Assembly: GCA_028713125.1 (NCBI GenBank)
Contig: JAQTOU010000007.1
Location: 62,001 to 126,000, forward strand
Length of the DNA: 64,000 nt
Origin: Elusimicrobiales bacterium
Lineage (GTDB): Bacteria > Elusimicrobiota > Elusimicrobia > Elusimicrobiales > UBA9959
Reading direction: 5' to 3'
A model generated the notes under the pieces. That model did no database searches, was not told the DNA's origin, and saw only the letters and a program-made list of their open reading frames with translations. This document shows positions 43,598 through 52,510 of the stretch, in pieces. Both the position numbers and the translations under genes were made by a program. Every line of letters begins with the position of its first letter. The first letter of the stretch is position 1.

Positions 43598-46120
43598 ATG
43601 AAAAAGATCGCCAGATATGCGGTTCCCTTCTTCGGCGTGGCGCTTTTCGCGGCGGCCATGCTTGCGCTCCACCACGAGCTGCAGCATTATTCCTACCACC
43701 AGATAGCGGCGGAGTTCAGATCGCTGCCGTACTGGAGGATCCTGCTGGCCGTCCTGCTGACCGGTCTCAACTACACCATTCTGACCTGCTACGACCTCCT
43801 GGCTTTCCGGTACCTGGGCCGCGCACAGCCCTACTCCAAAATAGCGCCCGCTTCTTTTACCGCCTTCGCCTTCAGCAATAATATCGGAATGGCCGCCCTG
43901 TCCGGCGGCTCCATCCGTCTTAGGCTATACTCGGCGCAAGGCCTGTCCTCCCTCGACATAGCCCGGATAATAGGGTTTGGCATAGCCACTTTCTGGCTGG
44001 GAGTGCTTTCGCTCGGCGGCGCCGTTTTCCTCCTGCACCCGCCGGCGCTTCCGGCCGGTTTTTCCCTCCCGTTCTCCTCGCTGCGGGCCCTGGGGCTGTT
44101 CATGCTTTCCGCCGCGGGGCTCTACCTGGGGCTGGCAGTCCGCGCGAAGCCTTTCAGCCTGCGCGGCTTCGAGCTGAACCTGCCGCGCCCCGGCCTCGCC
44201 CTGATGCAGCTGGCCGTCTCGGCAGTGGACTGGGCGGTAGCCGCCGGCGTTCTCTTCGTTCTCCTTCCCTCTTCCGGCAGTTTCGGCTATTTCGACCTGC
44301 TGGCCGTGTTCATGCTGGCGCAGGTCGCCGGCCTCGCCAGCCAGGTCCCTGGCGGCCTGGGCGTGTTCGAGACCATAATAATCGTCTTCGCGGGCCGGCA
44401 GACCGACCCTGCCCAGGTCATGGGCGCCCTGCTCGCCTACCGCGTCGTTTACTACCTGCTGCCGCTGCTGGCCGCTTCGGCCTACCTGGCCCTGCACGAA
44501 CTGCCGCGCCGCGCCGGCGCCCTGCTGCGCCTCGCGCCCGGGCTGGTCCCGCAGGCCCTGTCCATAGTGGTCTTTACCGGCGGCGCGGTGCTCCTTTTTT
44601 CCGGGGCTACGCCCGGAGTCCACTCCCGGCTTTTGCTGCTTGGGGCTTTCCTGCCCCTGCCGCTGCTCGAGGCCTCCCATTTCCTGGCCAGCGTCGGCGG
44701 CGCGGCGCTGCTGGTGATAGCGCGCGGCCTCCAGCGCCGGCTGGACGCCGCTTATCACGCCGCCACTCTGCTCCTAGGAGCCGGCATAGTGCTCTCGGTC
44801 CTCAAGGGCCTGGACGTAGAAGAAGCCCTGTTGCTCTCCGCGATGCTCGCGGCGCTTTATGTCTCACGCAGTGAGTTCTACCGCAAAGCTTCTCTCCTCG
44901 CCGAAAGCTTCAGCCCCGGCTGGATAGCCGCTGTCCTCCTGGCTGTCGGCGCTTCGGTCTGGCTGGGCCTTTTTTCCTTCAAGCATGTAGAGTATTCTAA
45001 TTCACTCTGGTGGCAGTTCGAGGCCGCTCATAACGCCCCGCGCTTCCTGCGCGGCAGCGCCGGGGCCACCCTGGCCGTGCTGCTGTTCGCGCTTTCACGG
45101 CTTTTCAGGGCCGCCCGGCCCGAAATTACTTCCCCGTCCGCCCCCGACCTGGAACTGGCGGCTAAAATAGCCGCGGCCTCAGGCGACACTTCGGCCTGGC
45201 TGGCCCTGCTCGGAGATAAAGAAATTATTTTCAGCGAAAAGAAAGGCGCCTTCCTGATGTACTCGGTGCGCGGCCGCAGCTGGGTCTGCCTCGGCGGCCC
45301 GGTCGGCCCCGAAGCGGAGCGCAGGGAGCTGCTATGGCGCTTCGCGGAGCTCTGCGACGAGCACGGCGGCCGCCCGGTTTTCTACGAGGTCCCGGCGGCG
45401 GACCTGGCTTCCTTCGCGGACCTCGGGATGACCTTCCTTAACCTGGGCGAGGAGGGGAAAGTCCCGCTCGCCGGTTTCAGCCTGGAGGGCGGCGCGCGCA
45501 AGGCCCTGCGCCAGACCGTGACCAAGGTCGAGAAGGAGGGGTTCGTCTTCGAAGTGGTCCCCAGGGAACAGGTTCCGGCCCTGCTGCCAGAGCTCCGGCG
45601 TATCTCGGACAGCTGGCTCGCGGAGAAGAAAACGCGCGAGAAAGGCTTCTCTCTCGGCTATTTCAGCGAGGATTATATAAGATATTTCCCCTGCGCCCTC
45701 GTAAAGAAGGACGGGGCGCTGTTCGCCTTCGCCAATATCTGGACCGGCGCCGGAGAGGTCTCCGTGGACCTGATGCGCTACGTGCCAGGTTCCCCCAACG
45801 GCGTTATGGATTACCTTTTCACGAAACTGATGCTGTGGGGAAAGGAGGGCGGCTACGCCGCTTTCGACCTGGGCATGGCGCCGCTTTCCGGGATACAGGT
45901 TCACGCGCTCTCCCCGCTGGGGAGCCGGCTGGGCAGCTTCCTCTACCGCCACGGCGAGAACTTCTACAACTTCCAGGGCCTGCGCTCCTACAAGGAGAAA
46001 TTCGACCCGCTCTGGTCCCCTCGCTACCTGGCCTCCCCGGGAGGGCTCGCTCTGCCCGGGATAATAATGGACGTCACCGCGCTGGTCTCCGGCGGCATCA
46101 AGGGAGCCGTCTCGAGATGA
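43598..46120 (+). CDS. mprF: MprF-type phosphatidylglycerol lysyltransferase/flippase
   Basis: 840 residues with the two MprF parts. Residues ~1-500 carry about 14 membrane segments of the UPF0104/flippase type, including AFAFSNNIGMAALSGGSIRLRLYS and the QVPGGLGVFETIIIV element. The C-terminal ~330 residues are the DUF2156 (GNAT-like) aminoacyl transferase, with WVCLGGPVGPEAE and FDLGMAPLSGIQ. It uses aminoacyl-tRNA (lysine or alanine) to modify phosphatidylglycerol and turn surface charge positive. The amino acid is not readable from sequence. It overlaps the AcvB/VirJ-like gene by 4 bp (ATGA). Confidence 0.9.
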   Translation: MKKIARYAVPFFGVALFAAAMLALHHELQHYSYHQIAAEFRSLPYWRILLAVLLTGLNYTILTCYDLLAFRYLGRAQPYSKIAPASFTAFAFSNNIGMAALSGGSIRLRLYSAQGLSSLDIARIIGFGIATFWLGVLSLGGAVFLLHPPALPAGFSLPFSSLRALGLFMLSAAGLYLGLAVRAKPFSLRGFELNLPRPGLALMQLAVSAVDWAVAAGVLFVLLPSSGSFGYFDLLAVFMLAQVAGLASQVPGGLGVFETIIIVFAGRQTDPAQVMGALLAYRVVYYLLPLLAASAYLALHELPRRAGALLRLAPGLVPQALSIVVFTGGAVLLFSGATPGVHSRLLLLGAFLPLPLLEASHFLASVGGAALLVIARGLQRRLDAAYHAATLLLGAGIVLSVLKGLDVEEALLLSAMLAALYVSRSEFYRKASLLAESFSPGWIAAVLLAVGASVWLGLFSFKHVEYSNSLWWQFEAAHNAPRFLRGSAGATLAVLLFALSRLFRAARPEITSPSAPDLELAAKIAAASGDTSAWLALLGDKEIIFSEKKGAFLMYSVRGRSWVCLGGPVGPEAERRELLWRFAELCDEHGGRPVFYEVPAADLASFADLGMTFLNLGEEGKVPLAGFSLEGGARKALRQTVTKVEKEGFVFEVVPREQVPALLPELRRISDSWLAEKKTREKGFSLGYFSEDYIRYFPCALVKKDGALFAFANIWTGAGEVSVDLMRYVPGSPNGVMDYLFTKLMLWGKEGGYAAFDLGMAPLSGIQVHALSPLGSRLGSFLYRHGENFYNFQGLRSYKEKFDPLWSPRYLASPGGLALPGIIMDVTALVSGGIKGAVSR

Positions 46121-47484
46121 AAGCTTTCCTGCTGGCCGCCCTGCTGTTGCTGCCCGGCGCGTCCGCGTATGCGGCCGAAAGCTCGCTCGAGTTCGGCCGC
46201 TTCGGGACCGTGGCCGTCTACAGGCCGAAAAAAATAGAAAGCGTGGTCATCTTCATTTCAGGAGACGGCGGCTGGAACCTTGGCGTGGTGGACATGGCGC
46301 GGATGCTGCGCAACAGCGGGGCGCTGGTCCTGGGCGTGGACATAACTAAATACTTCAAGGCGATGCGCGCGTCGAATGACGACTGCTGGTACCCGGCGGC
46401 GGACTTCGAGTCCCTGAGCCAGTTCGCGCAGAAGGACCTGGGCCTGCCCGAATATATCAGGCCCGTAGTGGCCGGCTTCTCTTCGGGCGCCACGCTGGCT
46501 TACGCGCTTCTGGCCCAGGCCCCGCCCAACACTTTCAAGGCGGCGGTCAGTCTCGGGTTCTGTCCCGACCTCGATACGCCAAAGCCGCTGTGTAAAGGTT
46601 CAGGCCTCGCCCACGGGCCTTTCATTCCGAAGACCGGCTATGTTTACGCCCCGGCGGCAATGCCGGCGCCGTGGGTGGCCTTCCAGGGGCTCGAAGACAA
46701 GGTTTGCGACCCGGCCGCTACCGAGAGCTTTGTGAAAGACGTGCGCGGCGGGGATATAGTACTGCTCCCGAAAGTAGGCCACGGCTTCGGCGTGCAGAAG
46801 CGCTGGGTGCCGCAGTTCGAAGCGGTCTTCAAGCGCCTCACGGCGATAGAGAAGCCCACGGCCCAGCCGGCGGCGGTGGCCGACCTTCCGCTGATACAGC
46901 TGCCGGCAAAGACCGAACGCCCCTATTTCGCGGTCATCATTTCCGGCGACGGCGGCTGGGCCGGTATAGACCGGGAGGTGGCCTCGGCGCTGTTAAAGGA
47001 CGGTGTGCCGGTAGTCGGGCTGGACTCGCTTAAATATTTCTGGAAGGCCAGGAAGCCCGAGGGAGTGGCGGCTGACCTCTCCCGCGTGATAGACCATTTC
47101 TCAAAAGACTGGGGGAAGGAAAAGGTCCTCCTGGTCGGCTATTCTCGCGGCGCGGAGGTTCTCCCGTTCGCGGCCAACAGGCTTATGCCGGAAGCAAAGG
47201 CCAAAGTGGCGCTGCTTGCGCTGCTTGGCCCTGGCCGCAAAGCGGAATTCGAATTCAAACTGACCGACTGGCTGGGCGACAGCGGCGGCGGCATGCCGAT
47301 AAAACCGGAGGCGGAGGCCTGGTCGGGCTCCCCGGTGGTATGTTTCTACGGCAAGGCCGACAAAGGTAATTTGTGCGAAATCCTGGACCCCGCGCGCTTC
47401 ACCGTCGTCAAGCTGGGCGGGGGACATCATTTCGGCGGCGCCTACGCCGAGATAGCGGCCCGAATACTGAAAGAAATACGCTGA
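46117..47484 (+). CDS. AcvB/VirJ-family periplasmic hydrolase
   Basis: The start at 46117 overlaps the mprF stop (ATGA) and opens a signal peptide (MKAFLLAALLLLPGASAYA), replacing the track start at 45835. 455 residues with two VirJ-type alpha/beta-hydrolase halves. The first begins SVVIFISGDGGWNLGV and has GFSSG; the second has AVIISGDGGWAGID and GYSRG, each with a nucleophile-elbow serine. In Agrobacterium and Rhizobium, AcvB next to LpiA/MprF hydrolyses lysyl-phosphatidylglycerol, so this is likely the matching lipid hydrolase. Confidence 0.85.
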   Translation: MKAFLLAALLLLPGASAYAAESSLEFGRFGTVAVYRPKKIESVVIFISGDGGWNLGVVDMARMLRNSGALVLGVDITKYFKAMRASNDDCWYPAADFESLSQFAQKDLGLPEYIRPVVAGFSSGATLAYALLAQAPPNTFKAAVSLGFCPDLDTPKPLCKGSGLAHGPFIPKTGYVYAPAAMPAPWVAFQGLEDKVCDPAATESFVKDVRGGDIVLLPKVGHGFGVQKRWVPQFEAVFKRLTAIEKPTAQPAAVADLPLIQLPAKTERPYFAVIISGDGGWAGIDREVASALLKDGVPVVGLDSLKYFWKARKPEGVAADLSRVIDHFSKDWGKEKVLLVGYSRGAEVLPFAANRLMPEAKAKVALLALLGPGRKAEFEFKLTDWLGDSGGGMPIKPEAEAWSGSPVVCFYGKADKGNLCEILDPARFTVVKLGGGHHFGGAYAEIAARILKEIR

Positions 47485-47545
47485 AAGGGCGGGGGCTCCC
47501 CGAACATGCGCCGCCAGGCGCTTCTGAAGAAGTCCGGCGGGCCTT

Positions 47546-47575
47546 TTGCCATCCACAAAACAACTTTGATACAAT
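47546..47575 (+). promoter_or_regulatory. Probable promoter of the menaquinone operon
   Basis: TTGCCA (47546-47551) and TACAAT (47570-47575) are 18 bp apart in the 180-bp gap before ubiD. The -10 is preceded by TTTGA, and the start would be about 83 bp ahead of the ubiD ATG. The rest of the gap holds GC-rich sequence without a recognisable RNA motif. Confidence 0.55.
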
Positions 47576-47664
47576 GACTGTATACGGCGGGAAAACAGCT
47601 GCCGGGCGGCACCCGCCCAAAGCTCCACCAAGACCCCAGGCCGCCGATACCCGCAGGTCTTCTT

Positions 47665-49107
47665 ATGCCTTATAAAAACCTGAAGAAATTCATAGATACG
47701 CTCGAAGCGTCGGGCGAGCTGCGGCGTATCAGGGCCGAAACCGACCCCGACCTCGAGATCACGGAGATAGCCGACAGGGTTTCAAAGACCGCCGGCCCCG
47801 CGCTTCTCCTTGAAAATGTAAAAGGCTCGGAATATCCTCTCCTGATAAACGCCTTCGGCAGCTACAAGCGCATGCAGCTCGCGCTGTCCTGCGGCTCTTT
47901 CGACGAGATCGCGGCCAGGATAGAGGCGAACATAAAGATGCGCCCGCCGGAAGGCCTTCTGGGAAAGATCAAGATGCTTTTTACGCTTAAAGAGCTGGCC
48001 GGCTTCATGCCGAAAAAAGTCAGCGGCGCGCCCTGCCAGGATAAAGTTTATACCGACGGCCCCCTGCTGGACCGGCTGCCCATCCTTAAATGCTGGCCCG
48101 GAGACGGCGGGCCTTTCATCACCCTTCCCGCCGTGATAACCAAAGATCCCGATACCGGCGCCCAAAACGTCGGCATGTACCGGATGCAGAAATACGACAA
48201 TACCTCCACCGGCATGCACTGGCAGTACAATAAGGACGGCACCCGCCATTTCGACAAATACAAATCGCGAAACCAGCGGATGGAAGTGGCCGTGGCGCTG
48301 GGCGGCCCGCCCTCCGTCACTTACGCCGCGTCCGCGCCGCTGCCGCCGGATATAGACGAGCTGCTGTTCGCCGGCTTCATAGATTCCAAGCCGGTCGAGA
48401 TCGTGAAGGCCAAAACCGTGGACCTCTTCGTTCCCGCCGAGGCCGACTTCATAATCGAAGGCTACGTGGACCCCGCCGAGGAGCGCACAGAAGGACCGTT
48501 CGGCGACCATACCGGCTTTTACTCCGCCGCCGATAAATACCCCGTCTTCCACGTAACCGCGCTTACCTGCCGGAACGACGCCGTCTACCCGGCCACCATA
48601 GTGGGGAAACCGCCGATGGAAGACTGCTACATGGCCAAGGCCACGGAAAGGCTCTTCCTGCCCCTGCTTAAAATGGTCATCCCGGAAGTCGTGGACATGG
48701 AGCTCCCCATCGAGGGAGTGTTCCATAACTGCGCGCTCGTTTCGATAGACAAGAAATACCCGGGCCAGGCGAAAAAGGTCATAAACGCCATGTGGGGCCT
48801 GGGCCAGATGGCGTCCACCAAATTCATAGCCGTCTTCGACAAGGATATCGACCTGCGCGATTCCGGCACGGTCCTGTGGAAACTGCTGAACAATACCGAC
48901 CCGAAGCGGGACCTGCTGATGTCGGAGGGGCCGCTCGACGCGCTCGACCACAGCGCCCCGCACGCCAACTTCGGCGGCAAAATGGGCATAGACGCCACCC
49001 GCAAAACGCGCGAGGAAGGCATGGGCAGGGACTGGCCGGAAGAGATAGTGATGTCAGCCGAAATCAAAGAGAAAGTCACGCGCCGCTGGAAGGAGTATGG
49101 ACTTTAA
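47665..49107 (+). CDS. UbiD-family decarboxylase (menaquinone pathway)
   Basis: 480-residue prenylated-FMN decarboxylase of the UbiD family. Seen: MPYKNLKKFIDTLEASGELRRI start, QNVGMYRMQKYD, the Glu-rich motif DPAEERTEGPFGDHTGFYS that carries the catalytic acidic residues, and the PPMEDCYMAKATERLF segment. With UbiA, UbiX and the mqn genes after it, it most likely decarboxylates the prenylated naphthoate in the futalosine route (the MqnL role). It overlaps ubiA by 11 bp. Its cofactor comes from the UbiX encoded two genes on. Confidence 0.92.
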   Translation: MPYKNLKKFIDTLEASGELRRIRAETDPDLEITEIADRVSKTAGPALLLENVKGSEYPLLINAFGSYKRMQLALSCGSFDEIAARIEANIKMRPPEGLLGKIKMLFTLKELAGFMPKKVSGAPCQDKVYTDGPLLDRLPILKCWPGDGGPFITLPAVITKDPDTGAQNVGMYRMQKYDNTSTGMHWQYNKDGTRHFDKYKSRNQRMEVAVALGGPPSVTYAASAPLPPDIDELLFAGFIDSKPVEIVKAKTVDLFVPAEADFIIEGYVDPAEERTEGPFGDHTGFYSAADKYPVFHVTALTCRNDAVYPATIVGKPPMEDCYMAKATERLFLPLLKMVIPEVVDMELPIEGVFHNCALVSIDKKYPGQAKKVINAMWGLGQMASTKFIAVFDKDIDLRDSGTVLWKLLNNTDPKRDLLMSEGPLDALDHSAPHANFGGKMGIDATRKTREEGMGRDWPEEIVMSAEIKEKVTRRWKEYGL

Positions 49108-49939
49108 GAAACTCTCCGGGCTGCTGATGCCGGAGCAGACGCTGTTCGCGCTGCCTTTCGCCTGGCTCGGCGTCCTCTTCGCGCGCGGCCACGGCTTCCG
49201 CACCTGGCTGCTGGTCACCGTAGCGCTCGCCGCCGCACGGACGGCCGGCATGGCTTTCAACAGGGCGATAGACGCCCGCATAGACGCGGCCAACCCGCGC
49301 ACCAAAGACCGCGCCATTCCCAAAGGCGAGGTGAAGAGGATAGAAGCCGTCGGGCTGGCGCTTATCTCCTGCCTCGCGCTGATAGCCGCCTCTTTCATGC
49401 TGAACCGGCTGTGCTTCTACCTGTCTTTCGCCGCAGTGGCGCTCCTCGCCGGCTATTCCTACTTCAAGCGCTTCTCGGCGTCGTCGCATTTCTGCCTCGG
49501 TTTTACCGAGGCCGCCGCCCCTATAGGCGGCTATCTCGCGGTCACCGGCCGCCTGGACCTGCTTTCCCTGGTGCTGGGGGCCGCCATAATGCTGTGGATA
49601 GCGGGCCTGGATATAGTTTACGCTCTGCAGGACAAAGATTTCGACAGACAGGCGGGGCTGCACTCTATCCCCGCAGCTTACGGCGACAAACTCGCGCTTG
49701 CCACCTCCGCGCTCTGCTACGGTGCCTCTTTCAGCGCGCTGGTGGCGGCGGGACTTATGACCGGGATGACATTTCCCTACTGGGCCGCGCTGCTCTGCGT
49801 CGCCGGGCTTTTTGCGTACCAGCAAAGAGCGGCGCGCGGCGCCGACATCCTCTCGGCTATGCCTAAGATCTTCAGGGTTAATATGTACGTCTCCCCTGCC
49901 CTGCTCGCGGGCGCCCTTGTCGACAGCCTGCTAAGATAA
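49097..49939 (+). CDS. UbiA-family prenyltransferase (menaquinone pathway)
   Basis: 280-residue inner-membrane prenyltransferase with eight to nine hydrophobic segments. The first Mg2+-diphosphate motif is N55-x3-D59-x3-D63 (FNRAIDARIDAANPRTKDR); the second is DIVYALQDKDFDRQAG. In this operon it should attach the polyprenyl tail to 1,4-dihydroxy-6-naphthoate (MqnP role). It starts inside ubiD and ends 10 bp before ubiX. Confidence 0.92.
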   Translation: MDFKKLSGLLMPEQTLFALPFAWLGVLFARGHGFRTWLLVTVALAAARTAGMAFNRAIDARIDAANPRTKDRAIPKGEVKRIEAVGLALISCLALIAASFMLNRLCFYLSFAAVALLAGYSYFKRFSASSHFCLGFTEAAAPIGGYLAVTGRLDLLSLVLGAAIMLWIAGLDIVYALQDKDFDRQAGLHSIPAAYGDKLALATSALCYGASFSALVAAGLMTGMTFPYWAALLCVAGLFAYQQRAARGADILSAMPKIFRVNMYVSPALLAGALVDSLLR

Positions 49940-49949
49940 TGGAGATTTT

Positions 49950-50588
49950 ATGATCGCAGTAGCTATAACCGGGGCCAGCGGGCCGATACTCGGCATCAGG
50001 CTGATAGAAGAGCTCCTTAACTCCGGGAAGCCCGTTTACGCCGTCGTTTCCGATGCCGCCTGGAGCGTGATCGCGCACGAACTTTCATACAGGAAGGCCG
50101 GGCCCGCCCCGCTGGCCGCGCTCCTTTCAAAGAGGGGGAGGACCTCCTCGCTTAAGCTGTTAAAAGAATTCGACAGCCATGATTTTTTCTCGCCTTTAGC
50201 CAGCGGCTCTTCGCCTTTCGAAGCGATGGCGGTAGCCCCCTGCTCGATGAAGACGCTATCAGCCGCGGCCAGCGGCTACGCCGACTCGCTCATCACGCGA
50301 GCCTGCGACGTGGCCCTGAAGGAGAAAAGGAAACTTATACTTGTCCCGCGCGAAACGCCTCTCAGCGCGATACACCTCGAGAACATGCTTAAGCTCTCCC
50401 GCGCCGGCGCGGTGATACTGCCGCCAGTCCTGGGCTTTTACTCCCGCCCGGGGACCATAGACGACATGGTGGATTTCGTGACGGGGAAAATACTGAACCT
50501 GCTTGGAGTAAAGCACCGCCTTTTCAAAAGCTGGGAAGAGCAGGCTTCAGCCACGGCCGCTAAAACCGGGAAGCGCAAAGCCCCCTGA
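49950..50588 (+). CDS. ubiX: UbiX-family flavin prenyltransferase
   Basis: 212-residue enzyme that makes prenylated FMN, the cofactor for UbiD. The N-terminal ITGASGPILGIRLIEEL flavin-binding loop, MAVAPCSMKTLSAAASGYADSL shortened core, and LVPRETPLSAIHLENML motif are diagnostic. C-terminal tail is Lys/Ala-rich. Ribosome site GGAG precedes the ATG. The gene completes the ubiD-ubiA-ubiX block in front of mqnE. Confidence 0.93.
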   Translation: MIAVAITGASGPILGIRLIEELLNSGKPVYAVVSDAAWSVIAHELSYRKAGPAPLAALLSKRGRTSSLKLLKEFDSHDFFSPLASGSSPFEAMAVAPCSMKTLSAAASGYADSLITRACDVALKEKRKLILVPRETPLSAIHLENMLKLSRAGAVILPPVLGFYSRPGTIDDMVDFVTGKILNLLGVKHRLFKSWEEQASATAAKTGKRKAP

Positions 50589-50603
50589 CCATTTCAGCAA
50601 CAG

Positions 50604-51704
50604 ATGAAAAAACTCCCCGACACCATAAGCGACAGCGCGCTGCGCCCGATCGCTAAAAAAGTCTACGAGGGAAAACCCGTGTCCCCTGCGGACGCGCGCC
50701 GGCTGCTCGCCACGAACAGCATCCTGGACCTGGGCAGGATCGCCTCTCATGTCCGGGAGAAGTTGCACGGCGACGCCGCCTACTACGGAGTAAGCATCAA
50801 CCTGAATTTCACCAATATCTGCGAGCTTCGCTGCCCGCTCTGCGCTTTCTCGCGCGGGAAAGGAGAGCCGGGCGCCTACCTGCTCGCGCTCGCCGATATC
50901 GAAAGGCGCGTAAAGAACGCCGTCGCGGACGGGGTGGACGAAGTCCACATAGTAGGAGGGCTCAACCCGGAGTTGAAACTGTCCTACTTCGAGGAAATGC
51001 TGCGGCTGATAAAGACCATAAAACCCGGCATCTTCATAACGGCTTTCACCGCGGTGGAAATAGATTATTTTGCCCGCAACGAGGGCATCTCCTTGGAGGA
51101 AACGCTCAGGAGGCTGATGGCCGCCGGCCTCGGCGCGATGCCGGGTGGGGGCGCCGAGATATTTTCTTACCGCGTAAGGAAAACCATCGCCCCGCTCAAG
51201 ATCCCTGGCAAACGCTGGCTTGAAATAATGAAGACCGCCCACCTGGCCGGCCTCAAGACCAATGCCACGATGCTCTACAACCACCTGGAGACGGATGCCG
51301 ATATCGTAGACCACCTCGGCAGGATCCGGGACCTGCAGGAGGAAACCCGCGGCTTCAAGACTTTCGTCCCGCTCCCCTTCCATGGAGAGAACACCGGGAT
51401 AGCCGCTAAGCGCGCCGTCACCACCGGCTATGACGATATCCGCATTTACGCCGCCAGCCGGATCTTCCTGCATAATGTGCCGCATATAAAGGCCCTCTGG
51501 ATGTACCTGGGCGAGAAAATGGCGCAGGTGCTCCTCCGGTTCGGCGTGGACGATTTCTCCGGCACCTACTCGGGAGAAAAGGTGGTGCACGCCGCCGGAG
51601 CCGCGACCGCCGACCGCGGCACGGAAGCCTTCCTCAGGCGGCTGATACTCAACGCCGGGCTAAAGCCCGTGCGCACGACCGCCGCCTACGGAGCGCGCAA
51701 ATGA
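50604..51704 (+). CDS. mqnE: Aminofutalosine synthase MqnE (radical SAM)
   Basis: Radical SAM enzyme that adds the adenosyl radical to 3-enolpyruvylbenzoate to give 6-amino-6-deoxyfutalosine. 366 residues; cluster cysteines C73-x3-C77-x2-C80 (NICELRCPLC) preceded by NLNFT, and the HIVGGLNPEL segment typical of MqnE/MqnC. Weak homology to MqnC elsewhere in the operon is expected. It starts 15 bp after ubiX and overlaps mqnA by 4 bp (ATGA). Confidence 0.92.
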   Translation: MKKLPDTISDSALRPIAKKVYEGKPVSPADARRLLATNSILDLGRIASHVREKLHGDAAYYGVSINLNFTNICELRCPLCAFSRGKGEPGAYLLALADIERRVKNAVADGVDEVHIVGGLNPELKLSYFEEMLRLIKTIKPGIFITAFTAVEIDYFARNEGISLEETLRRLMAAGLGAMPGGGAEIFSYRVRKTIAPLKIPGKRWLEIMKTAHLAGLKTNATMLYNHLETDADIVDHLGRIRDLQEETRGFKTFVPLPFHGENTGIAAKRAVTTGYDDIRIYAASRIFLHNVPHIKALWMYLGEKMAQVLLRFGVDDFSGTYSGEKVVHAAGAATADRGTEAFLRRLILNAGLKPVRTTAAYGARK

Positions 51705-52510
51705 AACTGGGCCGCATAGACTACCTGAACTGCTATCCCTTTTATTACCATATGCTGGAAAAGGAGCCGCTGCGGGGCGTCACCGTTTACCCGGCGCTGC
51801 CCTCGGAACTGAACCGGATGATGGCGAAGAAGGAGCTGGACATGAGCCCCGTCTCCGCCGCGGCCTACGCGGACATAAAACAGGACGCCCTGCTGCTGCC
51901 GGATTTCTGCATCAGTTCCACGGGGCTGGTGAAATCGGTGATCTTGGCCAGCCGGTTCCCGATAGAGGACCTGGGCGGAAAAGCCCTCGGTCTCACTTCG
52001 GCCTCCCGCACCTCCGTCGTGCTGCTAAGGATAATCCTGAAAAAGTTTTACGGCGTCGAGCCGGTTTACCGCGCGGCGGGGCCGCGCCCAAGCCTTAAGG
52101 ATTTCGAAGCGGCCCTGCTGATAGGGGACGACGCGATGACCGAAGAGATCGACAAGGCGCCTTACAGGTACGACCTGGGCGAGCTCTGGCTGAAGAAAAC
52201 CGGGCTCCCGGTAGTCTTCGCCGTTTTCTCCGTTACAAAGGCGGCGGCCGGGTCCGACCCTTCCGGAGTGAGGGCCGTGGTCGACTCCTACAGGGCCTCC
52301 CTGCGCTGCCTCGCTGAGGAAAAGCAGGCGCTGGCAGCCAAAGCCGCGCTTAAATACCCCGGCGTAACCCGCGATATAAACGATTACCTGGATACCCTGC
52401 GCTACGAGTTCACCGACGACCGGAAGGCCGCTTTGAAATATTATTTTTCGGCCGCCTCCGAGCTGGGGCTGCTGAAGGAAGTAAATGCGCTTGAATTCGT
52501 AAACCTATGA
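51701..52510 (+). CDS. mqnA: Chorismate dehydratase MqnA
   Basis: Makes 3-enolpyruvylbenzoate from chorismate, the first step of the futalosine pathway. 269 residues with the diagnostic N-terminus MKLGRIDYLNCYPFYYH and the DMSPVSAAAYADI and LLIGDDAM segments of the periplasmic-binding-protein-like fold. It overlaps both neighbours by 4 bp (ATGA). Confidence 0.93.
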   Translation: MKLGRIDYLNCYPFYYHMLEKEPLRGVTVYPALPSELNRMMAKKELDMSPVSAAAYADIKQDALLLPDFCISSTGLVKSVILASRFPIEDLGGKALGLTSASRTSVVLLRIILKKFYGVEPVYRAAGPRPSLKDFEAALLIGDDAMTEEIDKAPYRYDLGELWLKKTGLPVVFAVFSVTKAAAGSDPSGVRAVVDSYRASLRCLAEEKQALAAKAALKYPGVTRDINDYLDTLRYEFTDDRKAALKYYFSAASELGLLKEVNALEFVNL

